Shown: positions 9,273 to 18,059 of the stretch, piece by piece
Layout: the number at the start of each line of letters is the position of its first letter
How positions within the stretch are numbered: position 1 is the stretch's first letter
Origin: Rhodospirillaceae bacterium
GTDB taxonomy: Bacteria > Pseudomonadota > Alphaproteobacteria > GCA-2731375
Length of the DNA: 32,800 bases
Direction of reading: 5' to 3'
NCBI GenBank assembly: GCA_002731375.1
Contig: PCBT01000012.1
Coordinates: forward strand, 1 to 32,800
Program-made: the position numbers and the translations under genes
The notes under the pieces: generated by a model
What the model saw: the letters and a program-made list of their open reading frames with translations, nothing else
Told to the model about the DNA's origin: nothing
Databases searched by the model: none

Positions 9273-9313
9273 AATCTGGGGCGAATAGATTTCTGATCCG
9301 GAATTGAGGAAAC

Positions 9314-10708
9314 GTGGCCAGGACACCACGAGGCAAGAAAAAGGCTGGCGACGGCGCTAGCACTGGCGGGCGGGCCGGCATGGTTCGTAGCGGCCCCAGT
9401 GCGCCGGCCACGGTGGGGCTGATCCTTGTCGCTGGCGCCGCTGGTTTGGTTGCCTGGTTGAGCTATAGCCATGACCCCGCCAAGCAACAGGCAGACCTGA
9501 ACGCGCAAGCCGCTCTGGCTGATGCGGTGTTGCGCGTGGATCTTAGCAAGGAAGGCAGCGGCAAACAGGCAGTGACCGAGGAGGCAGCCAAGACACAGCC
9601 GGAACGTCGTGACGAGAAGATCGGTAACGACAAGCCTGGCGACGATAAGCCCGTCGCCAAGAACCGCAAGGCCGCCCCGTCCAAAACAGCTGTACACGAA
9701 CCAGCCAAGGACGCCACTGGCCATGCGGTAAAGCCAAAAGTTTCAAGCCAGCAGGCGGAGGAACACAAGCTGACTCCCAAGTCCCAACCCGGCCCCCAAC
9801 TTAGCCTTGGGGACTATAACGCAGACAGACAGGGCGGCGGGCGTGCGCCGGACAAGACCGCATCGGTGCATGGGGCGAAAAGTAAGTTCACGGCCAGCGG
9901 TGGCTTGCGCCCCGCGCCTAATTCGGCCTTGATCAAATCGACCGAGAACGGCCCCCTGCCCGTGGTGGCCCCGGACGGCCGGACGCCGTTGCAGATTTAT
10001 GCCCGTCCTTACAAGGCTACGGGGCGGCCCCGAATCGCCATTGTCGTCGGCAGCCTTGGCCTTAGCCGCGCGACCACAATGACCGCCATTCAACAGCTGC
10101 CAGGCGGGGTCAGCCTGGCCTTCGCCCCCTACGGCCGCAACTTGCAGGATTACGTGAATCAGGCCCGCGCCGCTGGCCACGAGGTGCTGCTGCAGGTGCC
10201 CATGGAGCCGATGGATTATCCCACTAACGATCCCGGCCCCCATACCCTGCTGACCAGTTTGACCATCCATCGAAATCTGCAGCGGCTGGATTGGTTGCTG
10301 GACCGCTTCGCCGGCTATGTCGGCGTGGTCAATTTCATGGGCGGGCGGTTCACCTCCACCGAGCCCCATCTGCTGCCCATGTTGGAGGCCCTGCGCGACC
10401 GGGGTTTGTTGTTTCTAGATGCCCGTGCCTCGTCTTCTTCCGTTGCCTCCGACATCGCGGGCAAGATCGGCTTGACCATTGCCGCCAACGACCGGGGGTT
10501 TGATGCGGTCGCCTCCCGCGCTGCCATCGACGCCAGATTGTTGGAGTTGGAGCGTCTGGCCTCCGCCTCGGGCGGTGCCATTGGGATTGGCTTTCCCTAT
10601 CCGGTGACCATTGAACGCTTGGCCCAGTGGACCCGGGCTATCGGCGACCGCGGTTTTGATCTGGTGCCGATATCAGCCATTACCGATCATCAGAAGGCAA
10701 AGAATTGA
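9314..10708 (+). CDS. Divergent polysaccharide deacetylase family protein (YibQ/DUF610-like)
   Basis: A 464-residue protein with one transmembrane anchor (about 32-51), a long low-complexity Lys/Ala-rich linker (about 52-220) and a C-terminal divergent polysaccharide deacetylase domain (about 225-460). The domain carries LSLAFAPYG-like and GHEVLLQVPMEPMDYP segments typical of the family. The motif that usually reads IDDLG is VGSLG here, and the NHMG-type motif is NFMGGRF. The metal-binding residues therefore seem to be missing, and the protein may not be catalytic. I chose the GTG at 9314 because GAGGA lies just upstream (3-base gap, rather close); an ATG at 9380 is the alternative. Family members commonly follow envC and ctp. 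Substrate is unknown. Confidence 0.8.
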   Translation: MARTPRGKKKAGDGASTGGRAGMVRSGPSAPATVGLILVAGAAGLVAWLSYSHDPAKQQADLNAQAALADAVLRVDLSKEGSGKQAVTEEAAKTQPERRDEKIGNDKPGDDKPVAKNRKAAPSKTAVHEPAKDATGHAVKPKVSSQQAEEHKLTPKSQPGPQLSLGDYNADRQGGGRAPDKTASVHGAKSKFTASGGLRPAPNSALIKSTENGPLPVVAPDGRTPLQIYARPYKATGRPRIAIVVGSLGLSRATTMTAIQQLPGGVSLAFAPYGRNLQDYVNQARAAGHEVLLQVPMEPMDYPTNDPGPHTLLTSLTIHRNLQRLDWLLDRFAGYVGVVNFMGGRFTSTEPHLLPMLEALRDRGLLFLDARASSSSVASDIAGKIGLTIAANDRGFDAVASRAAIDARLLELERLASASGGAIGIGFPYPVTIERLAQWTRAIGDRGFDLVPISAITDHQKAKN

Positions 10709-11175
10709 AACCGTTTTCCGAACGGCCCTACCGCCCCTGTGTCGGTATCATGCTGATCAATGAAGATAATCTAGTGCTCGTCGCCCAGCGTATCGACCAG
10801 CAGGCCGAAGCCTGGCAAATGCCACAGGGCGGCGTCGAGGATGACGAGACACCGCGACAGGCGGCCTTACGTGAACTGAAAGAGGAAATCGGCACCAACA
10901 AGGCCGAAATCATCGCCGAGAGCGAGGATTGGATACCCTATGATTTGCCCGGCCATCTGGCTGACAGGGTCTGGCATGGAAAATTTCGCGGGCAAACCCA
11001 AAAGTGGTTCGCCATGCGCTTTCTGGGCCGGAACGAGGATATCAATCTGGCCACGGCGGAGCCGGAGTTTGATGCCTGGAAATGGACACCCATGGCAAGC
11101 CTCGCCGATGTGGTGGTGGACTTCAAACGTGAGAATTACCGTCAGGTCGTGGCCGCGTTTTCCCACCTAGCATGA
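10705..11175 (+). CDS. rppH: RNA pyrophosphohydrolase (Nudix)
   Basis: A 156-residue Nudix enzyme that removes pyrophosphate from the 5' end of mRNA and starts RNase E-dependent decay. The Nudix box GGVEDDETPRQAALRELKEE then IG lies at 42-63. The opening YRPCVGIMLIN and QMPQGGVE are characteristic of RppH/NudH. The start is TTG at 10705, overlapping the previous stop as TTGA. AAGG at 10694-10697 gives a 7-base spacing, and the conserved RPYRPCVGIM stretch begins only seven residues in, so a later ATG would cut the fold. It overlaps the next gene by ATGA. Confidence 0.93.
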   Translation: MKPFSERPYRPCVGIMLINEDNLVLVAQRIDQQAEAWQMPQGGVEDDETPRQAALRELKEEIGTNKAEIIAESEDWIPYDLPGHLADRVWHGKFRGQTQKWFAMRFLGRNEDINLATAEPEFDAWKWTPMASLADVVVDFKRENYRQVVAAFSHLA

Positions 11176-11948
11176 ACCAGAACAACGACAAGACCATCAT
11201 GATGTTGCCGGGCGCTTTTTGCAGCGCCTCGATCTTCGCCAACTTTCGTGATCATTTCGCGGCCCAGTGCTGGACCGTGCTGACACCCGAACTGCGCCAT
11301 CATGATCAGGGTCCGGGCCAACCCACCGACCCGCGCCTGGCGCAAACGGGCCTAGGCGATTACGTTGCCGATCTTGGCGTCCTGATCGCGGAATTACCCC
11401 AGCCCCCGGTTTTGTTGGGCCATTCCATGGGTGGTTTGCTGGCGCAGTTGCTGGCGGCCAAGGGTCTGGCCCGGGCTCTCATTCTGCTGACCCCAGCGCC
11501 AACCTGGGGCATGCTGCCGGCTTCGGATAACGAGATCGCCGCCGCCATGGGCCTGATGTCCATTGGGCCTTTTTGGGAACAGAGCCTGGATGCCGCGTTC
11601 GAGATCGCGGCGGAAAATTCCCTGAATTGCCTCGCGCCCGCGGGCCAGCGGGAGGTCTTCGCGCAGTTCGTCCCTGAATCCGGCCGGGCCCTCTTCGAAA
11701 GCCTATTCTGGATGTTTGATCCGGGCCGGGCATCCTATGTCAATCCCGTCATGGTGGATTGCCCGGTGCTGGCCATCGCCGGGGGCAGGGACAGGGTGAT
11801 CACGCCCGCCACGGTGCACCAAGTGGCCGATAAATATCTCGAACAGGCGACCTACCTTGAGTTTGCGGATATGGGCCACATGCTATTGCAGGAAGATGGT
11901 TGGCGCGATGTTGCCAGCGCCTGTATGGATTGGCTCAATTTGACGTAA
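11172..11948 (+). CDS. Alpha/beta hydrolase
   Basis: A 258-residue alpha/beta-hydrolase-fold enzyme with a full candidate triad: Ser85 in the nucleophile elbow GHSMGG, Asp207 (GGRDRVITP) and His236 (MGHMLLQE). The N-terminal MLPGAFCSAS is the usual oxyanion-hole region. No signal peptide is visible, so it should be cytoplasmic. The substrate cannot be read from the sequence; esterase, lactonase or thioesterase roles are all possible. It starts within the rppH stop (ATGA), so it is the last gene of the envelope operon. A 52-base gap separates it from the ferredoxin gene. Confidence 0.85.
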   Translation: MNQNNDKTIMMLPGAFCSASIFANFRDHFAAQCWTVLTPELRHHDQGPGQPTDPRLAQTGLGDYVADLGVLIAELPQPPVLLGHSMGGLLAQLLAAKGLARALILLTPAPTWGMLPASDNEIAAAMGLMSIGPFWEQSLDAAFEIAAENSLNCLAPAGQREVFAQFVPESGRALFESLFWMFDPGRASYVNPVMVDCPVLAIAGGRDRVITPATVHQVADKYLEQATYLEFADMGHMLLQEDGWRDVASACMDWLNLT

Positions 11949-12000
11949 GTCAATGAAGCCTGCCGTCTTTGAGTAGGAAACTACAAGAAAAGAGGTGTGA

Positions 12001-12276
12001 GTGACGATGGGATTTTCGACTATCCTGGCAAGACATGGCCGCTGCGGAGCCTGTAATTTGTGCGCGCTGGCCTGCTCCTTCCATCATGAGGGGGCGTTTG
12101 GGCGGCGCAATTCCAGCATCGAGATCATCAAGGACGAGCGGGAAGGCGAGGTTGAAATCGTCATCTTTGATGGGGCGCAAGATGACCGCAAACCGTGCGA
12201 TGGCTGCGCCAACGAGGAACGGCCGCTTTGTGTGCAATGGTGTCCGGTCGGCGCCCTGTCGGTGAAACGGAGCTAG
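12001..12276 (+). CDS. 2x[4Fe-4S] ferredoxin-like subunit of an aldehyde oxidoreductase
   Basis: A 91-residue ferredoxin with eight cysteines. Cys15, 18, 21 and 25 form Cx2Cx2Cx3C, and Cys66, 69, 77 and 81 form Cx2Cx7Cx3C followed by PVGAL. This pattern suggests two [4Fe-4S] clusters. Similar small ferredoxins (AorA type) precede and serve tungsten aldehyde oxidoreductases, and the AOR gene follows here after only 3 bases. I chose the GTG at 12001 because GAGG at 11992-11995 gives a 5-base gap; the ATG at 12007 would be 11 bases away. Its role as electron acceptor of the neighbouring AOR is inferred from position and family knowledge. Confidence 0.88.
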   Translation: MTMGFSTILARHGRCGACNLCALACSFHHEGAFGRRNSSIEIIKDEREGEVEIVIFDGAQDDRKPCDGCANEERPLCVQWCPVGALSVKRS

Positions 12277-12279
12277 GGC

Positions 12280-14169
12280 ATGACCCAGCCTTTCGCCCTT
12301 GGTGGTAATATTCTGCGCATCAATCTGGCGGATCGCGCGGTTACCATTGAGCCGACAGCGCCCCTAAACGCGCGCTTTCCCGCCGGCATGGGGGTCAACA
12401 ACTGGCTGCTGTTCAACGAAACACCGCTGGGCAAGGAGCCGCTGGACCCTGACAATCCGCTTATTTTTACTGCTGGTAGCCTGGTAGGCACCATGGTGCC
12501 GACCGCTTGCCGCATGACAATCAGCTGCAAGAACGTCCTGACGGGTGGCTTTGGCGCGGCTAACGCCGGCGGGAACTTCGCTCCGGAACTGAAATATGCC
12601 GGCTTCGATCATATTGTTGTCACGGGCCGGGCCAAGGTGCCGGTATACATCGATATCGTCGACAGCAACGTCACTATTATCGACGCCGATGACCTTTGGG
12701 GCAAAACCACGTGGGAGGCGGAAAAGGCACTTCGCGCGCGCATTGATCGCCCGACATTGGAATTATTGAGCATCGGGCCCGCCGGCGAAAACATGGCCGC
12801 CGCCGCTTGCATCATTGTCAGCCGGACCCGCTCGGCCTCGCGCTGCGGCGTCGGCGCCGCCATGGGATCGAAAAGTCTCAAAGCCATCGCGGTCAGTGGC
12901 TCGGGCGCCCTGCATGTGGCCGAGCCCGAGGCTTTTATGACCGAAAGCTTGGCCATGCAGCGTTATCTGATGGGTGTTGATACCACCAAGAATTTGCGCA
13001 AGTTCGGGACCTCGACCTCATTCGAGGCGTGGAACAAGCTGGGCTCTATCCCGGTGCGAAACTACCAGGCAACCCAGATAGACCTTGATGAGGCAGACGC
13101 CATCGCCACGGCGGTCAAGGAAAAGCACTATATCGAAAAGGCCTTCGGTTGTTTCGCTTGCCCCGTCATGTGTTCGCAATACCAACGCGTTAAGGCGGGT
13201 CCTCACGCGGGCACCCGTGGCGAAAAGGTCGAAAGCCAGGATTACTGGGATTTTGGCGGCAAGCTAGGTATTTCCGATCCGGCCGCCGTACTCGCACTTA
13301 GCGAGCTTTGCACCCAGCTGGGCCTCGATAATACCAATGCAACCAATCCCATCGCCTGGGCTCTGGAGTGTTTCCAACGCGGCCTTCTCAGCACCGACGA
13401 TACCGATGGCCTGGAGTTGGAATGGGGCAACGTCGAGGTGATCAGCCAACTTTTGGCCAAGATTGCCTATCGCGACGGCTTCGGGAGTTTGCTGGCGGAT
13501 GGCAGTTTGGCGGCGGCTGAAAAGCTTGGTCGAAACTCTGAACGCTTCGCCATGCATATGAAAGGCCAGGACCTGGCCGAGGAGATGCGCGTCTTTAAGG
13601 GTTGGGCGTTGGCCATCGCGGTGGCCGAGCGCGGCGGCACCCATACCCAGGGCGGGCCGCTGACCGAACGCATGCCGCTGGAACCTGATCTGTCCATGCA
13701 GCGCTTTGGCGTGCCGACGGCGTTTGATCCAACCAGCTATGAGCATAAGGCCGAATTGGTGATCTACTACCAGCGCTTTCACAATCTGCTGGAAATCATG
13801 GGCATCTGCTTTTACGCGACCTATTGGTGCGGCTTGCAAATGATGGGGCCGGAGGAAGCCGCGCGGCTGTATTCCCTGGCCACGGGCGATACCAAGACCG
13901 CTGAAGAGCTAATGGCTGAGGGCGAGAAGATCCTTTACCTGCAAAAAGCCTTCAACATGCGCCACACAACTTTCGACCGCACCTCGGACTATCCGCCCGA
14001 ACGCTTCATTAACGAGCCGGCGACAGGCCCGCATGCGGGCGAGCGCCTGGAGCGTCCCGATTGGGATAAATTGCTTGACGAATATTACAGTCAACGCGGC
14101 TGGGACCTAGCATCGGGCAAACCGACGCCGGAGAACTTTCGCACTGTTGGCCGGCCCGACCTTGCTTAA
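12280..14169 (+). CDS. Aldehyde:ferredoxin oxidoreductase family enzyme (W/Mo-bis-pterin)
   Basis: A 629-residue member of the AOR family, which oxidises aldehydes or related substrates with a tungsten (or molybdenum) bis-pterin and one [4Fe-4S] cluster. The cluster ligands are visible: Cx2Cx3C at Cys291, 294 and 298, plus Cys510 in a position matching the fourth ligand of the Pyrococcus enzyme. Pterin-binding signatures include GGNFAPELKYAGFDHIVVTG (97-116) and the SRTRSASRCGVGAAMGSKSL stretch (181-200). GGAG at 12269-12272 is a good Shine-Dalgarno. It forms a two-gene unit with the preceding ferredoxin and ends in a 4-base convergent overlap with the BisC-like gene. The exact substrate is not evident; a benzoyl-CoA reductase-type (BamB) role is unlikely without the rest of that cluster. 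Confidence 0.92.
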   Translation: MTQPFALGGNILRINLADRAVTIEPTAPLNARFPAGMGVNNWLLFNETPLGKEPLDPDNPLIFTAGSLVGTMVPTACRMTISCKNVLTGGFGAANAGGNFAPELKYAGFDHIVVTGRAKVPVYIDIVDSNVTIIDADDLWGKTTWEAEKALRARIDRPTLELLSIGPAGENMAAAACIIVSRTRSASRCGVGAAMGSKSLKAIAVSGSGALHVAEPEAFMTESLAMQRYLMGVDTTKNLRKFGTSTSFEAWNKLGSIPVRNYQATQIDLDEADAIATAVKEKHYIEKAFGCFACPVMCSQYQRVKAGPHAGTRGEKVESQDYWDFGGKLGISDPAAVLALSELCTQLGLDNTNATNPIAWALECFQRGLLSTDDTDGLELEWGNVEVISQLLAKIAYRDGFGSLLADGSLAAAEKLGRNSERFAMHMKGQDLAEEMRVFKGWALAIAVAERGGTHTQGGPLTERMPLEPDLSMQRFGVPTAFDPTSYEHKAELVIYYQRFHNLLEIMGICFYATYWCGLQMMGPEEAARLYSLATGDTKTAEELMAEGEKILYLQKAFNMRHTTFDRTSDYPPERFINEPATGPHAGERLERPDWDKLLDEYYSQRGWDLASGKPTPENFRTVGRPDLA

Positions 14170-16502
14170 TCCCTGCGAATGGGCGGCGGCGTGAAGGCGG
14201 TCACTGGTGGCGGCGTACCTTGAAAAACCTCAACCTCGACCAGACAGGAATGTGCCGACGGCCCCTGGGCCAGTGACGAGGTGCCCACGTCCCGGGTCAG
14301 CACATTGGCATTGCCATGCTTGTCCAGACTGCCAATCTTGCCGGGCTCCGCTGGGTCATACCAGGCGCCGGTGGGCAACTGTATGGTGCCAGCCCGTACC
14401 GCATCTGAAATTATGGCGCCGGCCAGGCATTGGCCCCGGTCGTTGAACAGGCGCACCACGTCGCCGTCCTTGATATTGCGTTCAACGGCATCGTCGGGGT
14501 GGATGGTCACGGCCTCCCTGTCCGCGATTTTTGATTCTCGCGAAACGATACCGTTGTCCAACTGACTGTGCAGGCGGGTGACCGGCTGGTTCGAGACCAG
14601 ATGCAGGGGATAACTCTCGGTCAGCCCGGCGCCCAGCCATTCCGTTGGCTCAATCCATCGCGGATGACCGGGGCAATCATCATAGCCGAAACCAGCAATG
14701 GTATCGGACCAGATCTCCAGCTTGCCGGTAGGCGTGGCCAAGGGCTCGGCGACGGGATCGGCGCGGAAGCCAGCCATGAAAGTGCTTAGCTCCTCCGGTG
14801 GCGACAGATCCACCCGCCCGGCCCGCCAGAACGTTTCGAAGTCAGGCATTTCGTGGCCGGCCTTGGCGGCCCGCTGGTGGGATAGGTCATAGATGTGAAG
14901 CAGCCAATCCATCTCGTTCCGGCCCTCGGTGAAGGCATCGAGAAAGCCCATCTTTTGGGCCATGCCGCAAAAAATATTGTGGTCGTGGCGAGACTGGCCG
15001 ACCGGCTCCATGACCTTGCGGTTCGCCAGCAGGGCGCTACCGTCGCGGAACGAGCCAGTGATATCATTGCGCTCTAACACGGTCGTTGCGGGTAGGACGA
15101 TATCGGCATGGCGGGCGGTGGCGTTCCACCAGGGTTCGTGCACTACCACCGTATCGGGGCATTGCCAGGCCCTCAACAGGCGGTTTAGGTCCTGGTGATG
15201 ATGAAATGGATTGCCGCCCACCCAATAAACCATACGGATGTCCGGATAGGTCATAGTTTTGCCGTTGTAATTGAAACGGCCGCCGGGGTTCAGCAGCAGA
15301 TCGGAAATGCGCGCCAGGGGAATGAAATCTGAGACACCATTGCTCCCGGTATTCAATGTCGCCCAGGGTGCGGCAGGCATGTGCCGGCCTAAGGGCGCGG
15401 CAGAGCCATAGCCCAGGCCAAAGCCGCCCCCCGGCAGACCGATCTGGCCCAGGATAGCCGCGAGGGTAATGACCATCCAAAATGGTTGCTCGCCATGCTC
15501 CGTGCGCTGCAATGACCAGGCAACGTTGATTAGCGTACGTTTCGCCGCCATGCGCCGGGCCAGGGCGCGGATCTGTCCCGCCTCCAGGTCAACAATGGCG
15601 GCGGCCCAGTCGGCATCCTTGGCCTGGCCGTCCGCCTCGCCCATCAAATAGGGTAGGAAGCGGTCAAACCCAACGCAGTATTTCGCCATGAAGTCCGGGT
15701 TGTGAAGATTTTCACTGACCAGGGTATGGGCCAGGCCCAGCATCAAGGCTACATCCGTGCTGGGCCGTGGCTGGATCCATTCGGCCTTGAGAAAATCCGC
15801 CGCGTCGCCCCGCACCGGGCCGATGTTGACGAATTCCACCCCGGCCGTGGCGCAGGCGCGCAGGCCCTCCGCAGCGCTATGTTGCGCCACGCCGCCGGAA
15901 TCCACCTGAGCATTCTTCAGCGGCACGCCGCCGAACGAGACGAACAACTCTGTATGTTCCGCGACAGCTGGCCAGGGATGATGGGCCATCTGCAGCTTTA
16001 CCATGTTGCCCACCACATGGGGCAGGACAACCTCTGCCGCCGCCAGGCTGTAGGTATTGACGGAACGGGTAAAGCCCCCCGTCAGATTCAGGAAGCGCGA
16101 CAATTGTGCCTTCGAATTATGAAACCGCCCGGCGCTGGCCCAGCCGTAGGAGCCTGCGTAAATGGCCTGGCCGCCATGCTCCCGCCGGACCCGTCCGATC
16201 TCGCCCGTGACCAGCTCGAACGCCTGGTCCCAGGATACCGGCACGAAAGGCTCTCCGCCACGGGAGCCACTTCCTTCACCACAAGGGCCCGAACCATTGT
16301 CGAGCCAACCGGCCCGCACCATCGGCTGTTCAATACGCAGTTTGTCATCCACTGCGTCCGCCAGCGAGCGCCCAATGGGCGAGGGATCGGGATCGTCCGC
16401 TACCGGGCGCAAGCTTAACCGGCCCCGGGCGTCACGCTCGGGATGATAGGCACCCCAGTGCGTGGCGGTGTAATGGTTCGATGGCTGCGAATGTTCGTTC
16501 AT
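14166..16502 (-). CDS. Molybdopterin oxidoreductase, BisC/DMSO-reductase family
   Basis: A 778-residue enzyme of the biotin sulfoxide/TMAO/DMSO reductase branch. GSYGWASAGRFHNSKAQLSR (117-136) and NTYSLAAAEVVLPHVVG are family signatures, with Ser152 as the expected molybdenum ligand. No twin-arginine signal and no N-terminal [4Fe-4S] cysteines are present, so it should be a soluble cytoplasmic reductase like BisC. The C-terminal molybdopterin-binding domain (about 620-760) includes the HSQLDNG and KDGDVVRLFNDRGQC segments. It lies 22 bases after the FAD oxidase gene on the same strand, with GAGGG before its ATG, so the two likely form one operon. The substrate may be a sulfoxide or N-oxide. 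Biotin sulfoxide, methionine sulfoxide and TMAO cannot be told apart here. Confidence 0.9.
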   Translation of the reverse strand: MNEHSQPSNHYTATHWGAYHPERDARGRLSLRPVADDPDPSPIGRSLADAVDDKLRIEQPMVRAGWLDNGSGPCGEGSGSRGGEPFVPVSWDQAFELVTGEIGRVRREHGGQAIYAGSYGWASAGRFHNSKAQLSRFLNLTGGFTRSVNTYSLAAAEVVLPHVVGNMVKLQMAHHPWPAVAEHTELFVSFGGVPLKNAQVDSGGVAQHSAAEGLRACATAGVEFVNIGPVRGDAADFLKAEWIQPRPSTDVALMLGLAHTLVSENLHNPDFMAKYCVGFDRFLPYLMGEADGQAKDADWAAAIVDLEAGQIRALARRMAAKRTLINVAWSLQRTEHGEQPFWMVITLAAILGQIGLPGGGFGLGYGSAAPLGRHMPAAPWATLNTGSNGVSDFIPLARISDLLLNPGGRFNYNGKTMTYPDIRMVYWVGGNPFHHHQDLNRLLRAWQCPDTVVVHEPWWNATARHADIVLPATTVLERNDITGSFRDGSALLANRKVMEPVGQSRHDHNIFCGMAQKMGFLDAFTEGRNEMDWLLHIYDLSHQRAAKAGHEMPDFETFWRAGRVDLSPPEELSTFMAGFRADPVAEPLATPTGKLEIWSDTIAGFGYDDCPGHPRWIEPTEWLGAGLTESYPLHLVSNQPVTRLHSQLDNGIVSRESKIADREAVTIHPDDAVERNIKDGDVVRLFNDRGQCLAGAIISDAVRAGTIQLPTGAWYDPAEPGKIGSLDKHGNANVLTRDVGTSSLAQGPSAHSCLVEVEVFQGTPPPVTAFTPPPIRRD

Positions 16503-16524
16503 GTCCGCCCTCGAATTCTATTGT

Positions 16525-17934
16525 CTACAGCCGCAGCATTTTTCCCGGATTCATGATGTTGTCCGGGTCCAGGGCCCGTTTCACGCTGCGCATGACATCC
16601 ACCGCCTCACCCAGCTCCGCCTCCAGATAGTCGATCTTGCCCGAGCCAACACCATGTTCGCCTGTGCAGGTGCCCTCCATGGCCTGGGCCCGCTTGCCCA
16701 GCCGGTCGTGGAAGTCATGGGCCAGGCGGTCCTCGTCGGGATCGCCATAGTTGGCGAGGATCGCCATATGAAAGTTGCCGTCACCCGCATGGCCCACGAA
16801 GGGCGAAACCAAGCCGGTCTGGGCTAGATCTTCTTGCGTCGCCATGATGCATTCCGCCAGGCGTGAGACCGGCACGCAAACATCGGTCGACATGGTATGC
16901 TGGCCCGGCTTGGCTGTGGCCAGGATGGCGTAATGGCCATTGTGCCGTGCGGCCCACAATTTATTGCGGTCTTCCAGTTTCGAGGCCCACTTGAAATCAC
17001 CGGCACCAAAATCCGCCGCGATGGCTTGAACCTGTTCGGCCTGTTCCGTGACGCCGGCTTCGCTGCCATGGAATTCCATGAACAGGGTGTCGCCAATGGT
17101 GTACTCATCCAGCTTGCCGTAATCGCAGATCATCTTCATGCCGGTTTTATCCAGCAATTCGCAACGGGCAATGGGGATGCCGCATTGTACCACGGAAATC
17201 ACCGTGTTGACGGCGGCCTCCAGATCGGGAAAGGAACAGACCGCCGCCCGGGTCGCTTCGGGAATGCCATATAGTCGTAGGGTAACCTCGGTGATCACGC
17301 CCAGGGTACCTTCCGAGCCAACGAACAGCCGCGTTAGATCATAGCCAGCGGAAGATTTGCGGGCCCGCCGGGCGGTCTGAATGATGCGGCCGTCTGCCAG
17401 CACCACGGTCAGGGCCAGCACGTTCTCACGCATGGCGCCATAGCGAACGGTCGTAGTTCCGCTGGCCCGCGTCGCCGCCATGCCGCCCAGGGAAGCGTCG
17501 GCGCCCGGATCGACCGGAAAGAACAACCCCGTATCACGCAAATATTCATTCAACGTATTGCGCGTAACACCGGCCTGGACTGTGCAATCCATGTCTTCGG
17601 CACTGACCCGAATGATCTCATCCATGCCGCTGACATCCAGTGAAACGCCGCCATGCAGGGCCAGGGTATGGCCCTCCAACGCCGTACCCGTGCCATAGGG
17701 AATAACCGGCGTATGGTGGGCGGCGCAGGCCTTGACGATGGCCGCAACCTCTTCGGTGTTACTGGCGAAGGCCACGCCCTCGGGCAGGGCGGCGGTATGA
17801 TAGGCCTCGCCCGTGCCATGATGTTCGCGCACCGATTGGGCGGTGGAAAAACGCTCGCCCAACAGATCTTTCAACGTGGTGACAAGGGCGTCAGATAATA
17901 TCCGTTCGCCGTTCGGGTCGATCGCAAGACTCAT
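16525..17934 (-). CDS. FAD-linked oxidase, D-lactate dehydrogenase (cytochrome)/GlcD-like
   Basis: A 469-residue flavoprotein of the FAD_binding_4 plus FAD-oxidase C-terminal family, which oxidises D-2-hydroxyacids such as D-lactate. The FAD-binding loop is VIPYGTGTALEGH (77-89), followed by VDPGADASLGGMAATRASGT (141-160) and VGSEGTLGVITEVTLRLYG. The C-terminal metal/substrate region includes FVGHAGDGNFH and GTCTGEHGVGSGK. The start at 17934 is supported by GGAAG 6 bases upstream; the frame is open further up, but the extra 33 residues are unlike the family. It is followed by the BisC-like gene. The pairing suggests 2-hydroxyacid oxidation linked to reductive chemistry, but that is an inference. 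Confidence 0.9.
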   Translation of the reverse strand: MSLAIDPNGERILSDALVTTLKDLLGERFSTAQSVREHHGTGEAYHTAALPEGVAFASNTEEVAAIVKACAAHHTPVIPYGTGTALEGHTLALHGGVSLDVSGMDEIIRVSAEDMDCTVQAGVTRNTLNEYLRDTGLFFPVDPGADASLGGMAATRASGTTTVRYGAMRENVLALTVVLADGRIIQTARRARKSSAGYDLTRLFVGSEGTLGVITEVTLRLYGIPEATRAAVCSFPDLEAAVNTVISVVQCGIPIARCELLDKTGMKMICDYGKLDEYTIGDTLFMEFHGSEAGVTEQAEQVQAIAADFGAGDFKWASKLEDRNKLWAARHNGHYAILATAKPGQHTMSTDVCVPVSRLAECIMATQEDLAQTGLVSPFVGHAGDGNFHMAILANYGDPDEDRLAHDFHDRLGKRAQAMEGTCTGEHGVGSGKIDYLEAELGEAVDVMRSVKRALDPDNIMNPGKMLRL

Positions 17935-18059
17935 CACAAGCTTCCTTTTTGATTGGCCGGCTAAAATGACATAGCAGGCTTCATGATACCAGCACCCAAC
18001 CAGGAAATTTGTGCTACAAAGCCTTAACAGCATCCGATAGCAAAAGAATGTGAGTAAAC

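Noticed and set aside
9743-10369. A 208-codon open frame on the minus strand
   Set aside because: It is antisense to the deacetylase-like gene and shows no recognisable domain.
15702-16418. A 238-codon open frame on the plus strand
   Set aside because: It is antisense to the BisC-like gene, which has complete family motifs.
17962-17967. TAAAAT as a -10 box for the Nudix gene
   Set aside because: No matching -35 box lies at a proper distance, so the promoter call would be arbitrary.
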